Assembly (NCBI GenBank): GCA_002887195.1
Contig: PJAB01001723.1
Span: 1 to 12,638 of the forward strand
Direction: 5' to 3'
DNA: 12,638 nucleotides
Source of the DNA: Chrysochromulina parva
Lineage: Eukaryota > Haptophyta > Prymnesiales > Chrysochromulinaceae
Position 1 is the first letter of the stretch. Each line of letters opens with the position of its first letter. The notes under the pieces were generated by a model. That model did no database searches and was not told the origin of the DNA. It was given only the letters and a program-made list of their open reading frames with translations. Positions 8,074-12,638 of the stretch are shown here, piece after piece. Made by a program: the position numbers and the translations under genes.

Positions 8074-8155
8074 CACGTAGCAGCAGGGACGCGACGAGCA
8101 CGGACTGGCGCCGTGCCGGGCGGGTCCCTATCAACGTATCATTCCACCCTGCTTT

Positions 8156-8251
8156 TGCAGTCCAGCCTGGCCCGCACTTGCCTTTGGTCTTGACTTGGCC
8201 TCATGCAGTCCAGCCTGGCCCGCGCTTGCCTTTGGTCTTGACCCGGCCGCG
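8156..8251. repeat. 48-bp tandem duplication spanning the OTU stop codon
   Basis: Two adjacent 48-base copies, 8156-8203 and 8204-8251, differ at only about five positions. On the minus strand the second copy encodes the last 16 residues of the OTU protein (ending KGKRGPGWTA). The first copy would encode nearly the same peptide again in the same frame, but it begins with the TGA stop codon at 8203-8201. The period is a multiple of three. Confidence 0.9.
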
Positions 8252-10352
8252 GCTGCCGCCATCCCACTCCTCCCTGTTGTCCACGACGATGTGCTTCTCA
8301 CCCTTGTGCGCGACAACCTGACCGTCGAGGTAGCGCGGCCCCTTGGCGGCGGCGAGGCTCTCTTTGCGGCTCTTGGCGTACGGCAGCCGCGGCGCGCTCA
8401 ACTCGACGCAGTCGGCCGCGAGGTCGCGCACCGCGTCGTTGCGCTCGATGGCGCGCCTGCGCGCGTCTTTGTCGGCCTTCGCCAGTTGGCGCCGCTCCTC
8501 CGTCTCGCGCGCAAGCTCCACCTGCACCTGACGCTCGAGCTCGGCTTCGTCACTCGAGAAGAGCAGCTCGGCCGCCGCACCTGAATCCCCCGCACTCTGG
8601 CGCAGCACGTGCGCGCACAGGGCCTCGCTCACACCAGGCTTGAGCTCCTGCAGCATCGCGATCGCCTCGGCGTACCCTGGCGGCGGCGCCGTGCTGAGCG
8701 GCGACTGCCCTGAGCCCCTCCCCTGGCAACGTGCCAGGCGCCCATCGGCCGGCCGCCCACCCTCCTTGCTGCCGTCCTTGCCGCTGCCGTCCTTGCCGCT
8801 GCCGTCCTTGCCGCTGCCGTCCTTGCCGCTGCCGTCCTTGCCGTTGCCGTCCTTGCCGCTGAATCTCGGACGGGCGCCGGCGGCGCCGGCGGCCGGCGGC
8901 TCCGGCCGACGCGCCGCCGCGGGCGTGATCCATGCCTCGGGTGCTGTGGGCAGTCCATGGCGACCGCTGCTCACGAGCTCATGGGCTCGGCGGGCGACGC
9001 GCTGGAGCGAGGCACGCGGCAGATCACCATCATAGTGCGCCTCGAGCGTTTCGAGGAGCGCACCCGCCACGCCCGCCACGGCGCCCTCTCCCGGCCGCCA
9101 GCCAGCACCTTCGAGGTCGGCCACGGCGGCGCCGCTGCCTTTCGAGCCCTCGGTCTGATCGCAACTCTCGACCGCATCGAGCAGTACGTGGAGTGCGTAG
9201 TCGACCGCCTCCTCAAACTCCCGCCCGATGATATTGAGCAGCAGCGATCTCGCGTCCTCCGAGATGGCATAGAGCTCCGATAATTCCGGGTCCACCTGCG
9301 ATCTCGCGTCCTCCGAGATGGCATAGAGCTCCGATAATTCCGGGTCCACCTGCGATCTCGCGTCCTCCGAGATGGCATAGAGCTCCGGCGAATCCGGGTT
9401 CGCCTCGTCGGCCCCACGAGCAGCAGCCCGGTCAAGCCCATCCGCCGCCCCGTCCGCCAGCGTGGCCGTCGGCGAGGCCGGGGAGCTGCGAGCCGGGGAG
9501 CTGGGAGCTTCACAGCCAGTTGGGAGTTTCACAGCCTGGGAGCTGGGAGCTTCACAGCCAGTTGGGAGCTTCACAGCCTGGGAGCTGGGAGCTTCACAGC
9601 CAGTTGGGAGCTTCACAGCCTGGGAGCTGGGAGCCTGGGAGGCGCGCTTGGAGAGCGTTGGCGATCTGCTGTCCGTGGAGGGGACTGTGGCCTCCACATG
9701 CAGCGGGGCGCTCTCTGCCGGCGCCGAGGGCGGCGACGGCGGCGCGCGGCTCGTCTGCAGCTGCGCGGCCATCGCGTCCCTCATCTCGAGCGTCGCACCC
9801 ATCCCCTCCATCCGCTCGTTGCTGCTCGCCTCAAGCTTCGTCGCCGCGGAGGACACGGGAGGCCCCGCCTCCCCCACACGCAGCACCTGTGAGTCGTCAG
9901 CCTCGGCCTCTTCATAGGCCTCCTCAGCCTTGGCCACCGTTAAGGCCACCATGGCCGCCTGCGCAGCGGGGGAGCCGAGAGGAAGGAGAAGGTCGAAGTG
10001 ACGCGCGCTCACGCGATGCAGTAAACGCAGAGGCTCCCCTCCGAAACCGCCGCCACCGCCGCCGCCGCCGCTCCCGCCGCTCGAGCGCCGGCCGCCATTC
10101 CTGCCGCCGGCGCCGCCCTTGGCGCTATGCTTCTCATCTCCCGCTGCCTCGAGCTTACGATTCTCCGTACCGAGCACCTCGGCAGGGCGGGGCAGACGCC
10201 GACCATGCCTGCCACCTTTGCCGGGCCGGTGGACCCTCTTGCCGTTGCCGCCGCTGCCTCCGTTGCTACCGCCCTCGCCTGCCTTGCTGCCCTTGCCGCT
10301 TGCCTCGTCGGTCGACGGCCCGTCAGGCGAGGGTGCTCCGCCGCCACCGCCG

Positions 10353-10389
<37 letters not shown>

Positions 10390-12541
10390 TCGCCTCGCGC
10401 AGCTGAGCGGCGGCGAGCTCCGCCTCCGCATTGGTGCAGAAGTAGACATGGATGGGCACTCCAAGCGTTGCGCTGAGCGCCTCGAGCTCGAGCCTCTCGG
10501 CAAAGACACCGGGCTCTCTCATGGTCTCGAGGTACACCGAGTGGCGCTTCGCAAGGGAGAGTTCACGCATGTCCAAGGGGCTCGGTGCATCGTCCTCCTC
10601 GTCGTCACCGGATGCCTCACGCACGTCCGCCGCCGGCGCCGGCGGGGCGGCGGAGGAGCGTTGTGTTGAGCGCAGCCGGCGACGAAGCCGCTTGCTCGTG
10701 CCGTCACGGCATGTACCGCGGCACGCGTCTGCTAGGAGGGCCTCGACTCGCTCGGCCTCGGGCGAATGAGGGTCGGCGAGCTTCTGCAAGAGGTGCTCGA
10801 CTGTACGGCATCGCAGCTGATGATGCAGCGAGAGGGGCGCAGGCGGCGTGCGCGTCGGCGCCGGCGTGAGTGCTGCTGAGGATGTCTCTGGCCGCGGCGA
10901 GCCGGCGCGGCTCTCGACGAGGCTCGCACGCGCCGACGTACTCGCTGAGGAGCGACGCGACGCGAGCCGGCCCTCGCGCACCCAGTCACCAAACTCATGC
11001 AGCAAGGCATCGTCGCTCGCCCGACCGCTCGCCACATCGAGGAGCAGCTGCCAGAGGTGCGCGCATCGGAAGGCACAGTCCCCGTCCCGGGGCACACACA
11101 CAGTCAGTAGACCCTCCGCCTCCAACCGTGCCGCGAACGCCGCCTCCGCCTCCGCATACGTCTGCGTGGCGATCTCGGCTTGCATCGAGCGCAAAAACTC
11201 CTCGGGCGCCGTGTCGGCGTCGAACAGAGGGCGCGCGGCGTCGGCGGCGGCCTCGGCCTCGGCGGAGGCCAGAGACGCGCGGATAGCATCCGCCATCTGT
11301 CGCGCCTCCTCCTCATCGTCCGCCGCCTCGGATTGAAGCTGCGCCGCCCGGTACGACGCCTCGGACTGAAGCTGCGCCGCCCGGTACGACGCCTCGGACT
11401 GAAGCTGCGCCGCCCGGTACGACGCCTCGGACTGAAGCTGCGCCGCCCGCGCGCGGTCTCCCTCGTCGGCCTGTGGCGCCGTATCGAGTGACGGCATCAT
11501 CGGCACCATCGGCACCATGGCCGACGGTGTGTCATACGCCGCCGCAGGCGATTCGGACGTTATGTCCACCGGCTCAACCGCCGCTGCGTCCCTAGACGAT
11601 CCAGCTACGCTCGCCCAGCTCACTGCCGCCCTGGCGGCGGGGGGCACGGCGGTGGGCACGGCGGTGGGCACGGCGGTGGGCACGGCGGCGGGCGCGGCGG
11701 CTGGCGCGGCGGCTGGTGCGGCACGCGCAACGTCCGCAAGGAGGTTGGCGAGGAACGACGAAGTGGGCAGCGACGCGGCGGGTAGCATCGCGGCCGGTAG
11801 CAACGCGGCAGGTAGCAGGCCCGGCGGCAGGGTGCCCGGCGCGGCGCCCGATACGACGCCCGACAGGAGCGTCGCAGGAGGCCCCAGGCGCCCGATACGA
11901 CGCCCGTCGGGAGGCTCCAGGCGCCCGATACGACGCCCGTCGGGAGGCTGCAGGCGCCCGATACGACGCCCGTCGGGAGGCTGCAGGCTAGGGTCTCCCG
12001 CTCCATGCAGCGCGTCGAGCTGAGCGAGCAGCTTCTGCAGCCCGAGATCGGATGAGGAGCTCAGCCCGAGATCGGATGAGGAGCTCAGCCCGAGATCGGA
12101 TGAGGAGCTCAGCCCGAGATCGGATGAGGAGCTCAGCCCGAGATCGGATGAGGAGCTCGCCGCCGCCGCCGCCGCCACCGGTGTTGGCGGCGTTGGCGTT
12201 GGTGTTGGCGGCAGCGGCGGCAGCGGCGGCAGCGGCGGCAGTGGCGCAGGTGCGGACGCCACCGGCTTGAGCTGAACGAAAGGCTGCTCCTGCGGAAGTG
12301 GAGGCTGTAGCGGAGGAGGGTGCTGCGGTGGCGGATGGGATAGCGGCGATGGTGCGGGAGGAGGAGATTTAGGAAGGGGCGGCTGCGCTGGCCGCTGCCA
12401 CTCGTGCTGTTGATGCTGCTGCGGCGGCGGCGGCGGCTGAGGTGGCAGAGGTGGTTGTTGCGGCGGATACGATGAGTGATGCGGTAGCCAGTGCTGCTGC
12501 GGCGGGCTGGTGCTCAGCGTTGGCTGCTGCCGATAGAACTG

Positions 12542-12638
<97 letters not shown>
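8201..12638 (-). CDS. OTU-family deubiquitinase with UIM and CUE-like domains (5' partial)
   Basis: Predicted cysteine protease that cleaves ubiquitin chains, probably nuclear or cytosolic. The frame runs open to the right edge; the codon at 12262 is only a GTG and no in-frame ATG lies between it and the edge, so the start is missing. In-window length is 1478 residues. In order: polyGln and Pro/Gln-rich region (12263-12638); repeats; a UIM at about 11249-11320 (acidic run, then Ala-x-x-x-Ser in EEEARQMADAIRASL); OTU domain about 9983-11116, with VPRDGDCAFR (nucleophile Cys codon 11075-11077), LHHQLR, YLETMREPG, LELEALSATLGVPIHVY, and HFDLLLP (catalytic His codon 9998-10000, Asp two residues on); more repeats; a CUE-like helical segment about 8543-8686 (MLQELKPGVSEALCAHVL, then GDSGAAAELLF); a charged helix; a basic tail with EEWDGGSRGRVKTKGKRG. 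The domain assignments rest on motifs. Substrate and chain type are unknown. Confidence 0.88.
8768..8857 (-). repeat. 15-bp coding minisatellite, 6 copies (GKDGS)
   Basis: Six tandem 15-base units encode GKDGN once and GKDGS five times in the OTU protein, just N-terminal to the CUE-like domain. The copies are almost identical in DNA; one base change gives the Asn. The Gly/Lys/Asp/Ser composition predicts a flexible hydrophilic linker. Confidence 0.95.
9245..9385 (-). repeat. 54-bp coding minisatellite, 2.6 copies
   Basis: The 18-residue unit ELYAISEDARSQVDPELS occurs twice in full and a third time for 11 residues. The DNA copies appear identical, implying recent duplication or active homogenisation. 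The peptide is acidic and leads directly into a hydrophobic helical segment (LLLNIIGREFEEAVDYALHV) of unknown fold. Confidence 0.95.
9509..9634 (-). repeat. 42-bp coding minisatellite, 3 copies, with nested half-repeat
   Basis: Three tandem 42-base units encode APSSQAVKLPTGCE. Each unit contains the 15-mer GGCTGTGAAGCTCCC twice, 19 and 23 bases apart alternately, so it is read in two different frames, as AVKLP and as GCEAP. A partial fourth unit (APSS) follows. One copy has a synonymous AAG-to-AAA change. Confidence 0.95.
10337..10387 (-). repeat. GGC microsatellite encoding 17 glycines
   Basis: Seventeen consecutive glycine codons, mostly GGC with a few GGT or GGA, lie inside the OTU domain between the GVPIHVYF strand and the catalytic His. 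They are part of a longer Gly/Ser/Lys-rich insertion spanning about 10037-10402. Confidence 0.95.
11324..11449 (-). repeat. 33-bp coding minisatellite, 3.8 copies (RAAQLQSEASY)
   Basis: The 11-residue unit RAAQLQSEASY is repeated three times in full plus nine residues. It runs without a break into the acidic start of the ubiquitin-interacting motif. An 11-residue period is close to three helical turns and the composition favours helix, so this probably forms one long helix ending in the UIM helix. Confidence 0.95.
11633..11722 (-). repeat. 12-bp coding repeat (AAAP / TAVP)
   Basis: Units of four residues, first Ala-Ala-Ala-Pro and then Val-Pro-Thr-Ala, are repeated about seven times. The DNA on the plus strand is a run of GGCGG and GGTGGGCAC-like words. 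This is a low-complexity, probably disordered spacer in the N-terminal part of the OTU protein. Confidence 0.85.
11765..11818 (-). repeat. 15-bp coding repeat (LLPAA)
   Basis: Three and a half degenerate units read LLPAA, LLPAA, MLPAA and SLP. The copies are more diverged than in the neighbouring arrays. The first in-frame ATG visible in this gene lies here, but it sits inside a repeat and is an unlikely start. Confidence 0.75.
11885..11983 (-). repeat. 33-bp coding minisatellite, 3 copies (PPDGRRIGRL)
   Basis: Three tandem 33-base units encode 11 residues each, QPPDGRRIGRL twice and EPPDGRRIGRL once. On the plus strand the shared core includes CGCCCGATACGACGCCCGTC. The unit carries three arginines and one aspartate, so it is a basic segment in an otherwise neutral region. 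Confidence 0.95.
12038..12157 (-). repeat. 24-bp coding minisatellite, 5 copies (SSSSDLGL)
   Basis: Five tandem 24-base units encode SSSSDLGL, identical at the protein level. Ser-rich units with Asp-Leu-Gly-Leu could be phosphorylated or act as short binding motifs, but nothing in the sequence shows this. A short alanine run precedes it. Confidence 0.95.
12176..12253 (-). repeat. Proline-rich low-complexity segment
   Basis: About 26 residues read mainly as Leu-Pro-Pro and Thr-Pro repeats, ending before the alanine run. The plus strand shows GGCGGCAGC words repeated four times. Such segments often bind SH3, WW or profilin-like partners or simply stay disordered; no partner can be named. Confidence 0.8.
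12548..12638 (-). repeat. CTG/CAG microsatellite, at least 30 units, polyglutamine
   Basis: Pure CTG triplets (CAG on the coding strand) fill 12548 to the window edge, 30 full units plus one base. With three more Gln codons at 12539-12547, one of them CAA, the tract encodes at least 33 glutamines. It is in frame with the OTU gene through a Pro/Gln/His-rich stretch without stops. The true length is unknown because the window ends inside the repeat. Confidence 0.97.

Larger units (their letters stand above)
7338..8200. other. Intergenic region between two convergent genes
   Basis: TruA ends at 7337 on the plus strand and the OTU gene ends at 8201 on the minus strand, so this holds both 3' UTRs. 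It is visibly less GC-rich than the genes around 7490-7660. I find no recognisable protein or tRNA. It contains an 11-bp-stem hairpin at 7575-7611, two copies of CGTCACACGTC 21 bases apart (7660-7670 and 7681-7691), two related copies of a CGGTCCGGCGC motif near 7720-7765, a candidate minus-strand intron at 7995-8073 and one half of a 48-bp duplication at 8156-8203. A weaker stem could pair 7426-7432 with 7472-7478. Confidence 0.65.

Noticed and set aside
7338..8200. tRNA or other structured RNA gene in the spacer
   Set aside because: I looked for T-loop and acceptor-stem patterns and found none; only isolated stems are present.
9245..9634. CRISPR-like array of regular repeats
   Set aside because: The units are contiguous or separated by identical sequence, not unique spacers. 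They keep the reading frame and encode protein repeats.
10037..10402. Retained intron explaining the Gly-rich block in the OTU domain
   Set aside because: The block is a typical GGC/GGT microsatellite expansion, keeps the frame and has no stop. I did not find a convincing donor and acceptor pair, although RNA data would be decisive.
9520..10476. 318-codon plus-strand frame opposite the OTU gene
   Set aside because: It is a translation of the minisatellites and GC-rich inserts (Arg/Pro/Ser-rich) with no domain; the minus strand carries the OTU motifs.
12260..12262. OTU protein starting at 12262
   Set aside because: The codon is GTG and the frame continues open without a stop to the window edge, so the gene is 5' partial.
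833..12638. Bacterial origin of the contig
   Set aside because: The bipartite plastid leader, the OTU/UIM/CUE ubiquitin protein, CAG repeats, long spacers and lack of ribosome binding sites all argue for a eukaryotic nuclear genome.

Overview
The window looks like nuclear DNA of a GC-rich, intron-poor alga with a secondary, red-lineage plastid, most plausibly a haptophyte or a relative. The main evidence is the N-terminus of the glutamate synthase. It starts with a short hydrophobic signal peptide that ends in an ASAFAP-like motif (ASFA, then FLVP), followed by a Pro/Ala/Arg-rich, acid-free stretch. That two-part presequence is typical of plastid proteins in algae with complex red plastids. 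The GC richness, CAG/CTG tracts, coding minisatellites and a eukaryotic ubiquitin-system gene agree with this. The exact lineage is inference.

Layout. Positions 1-832 hold no convincing gene; this is the 3' flank of the glutamate synthase gene and carries a 20-bp palindrome, a hairpin-forming inverted repeat and a small GGTC-rich repeat. Positions 833-5602 (minus strand) encode a complete, uninterrupted ferredoxin-dependent glutamate synthase (Fd-GOGAT). Positions 5603-5909 are a short intergenic region between two divergent genes. Positions 5910-7337 (plus strand) encode a TruA-type tRNA pseudouridine synthase. Positions 7338-8200 lie between two convergent 3' ends and hold an 11-bp-stem hairpin, a candidate 79-nt intron and half of a 48-bp tandem duplication. 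Positions 8201 to the right edge (minus strand) encode a large protein whose 5' end is outside the window. It has an OTU-type cysteine protease domain, a ubiquitin-interacting motif and a CUE-like domain, and it is crowded with in-frame tandem repeats plus a polyglutamine tract of at least 33 residues at the window edge.

The three genes do not form a pathway. Fd-GOGAT makes glutamate from glutamine and 2-oxoglutarate in the plastid, TruA modifies tRNA anticodon arms, and the OTU protein is predicted to remove or edit ubiquitin. The most unusual object is the OTU gene. Its catalytic domain is split by low-complexity insertions, its ubiquitin-binding modules are separated by at least eight repeat arrays with periods that are multiples of 3, and its stop codon lies exactly at the junction of a 48-bp duplication.
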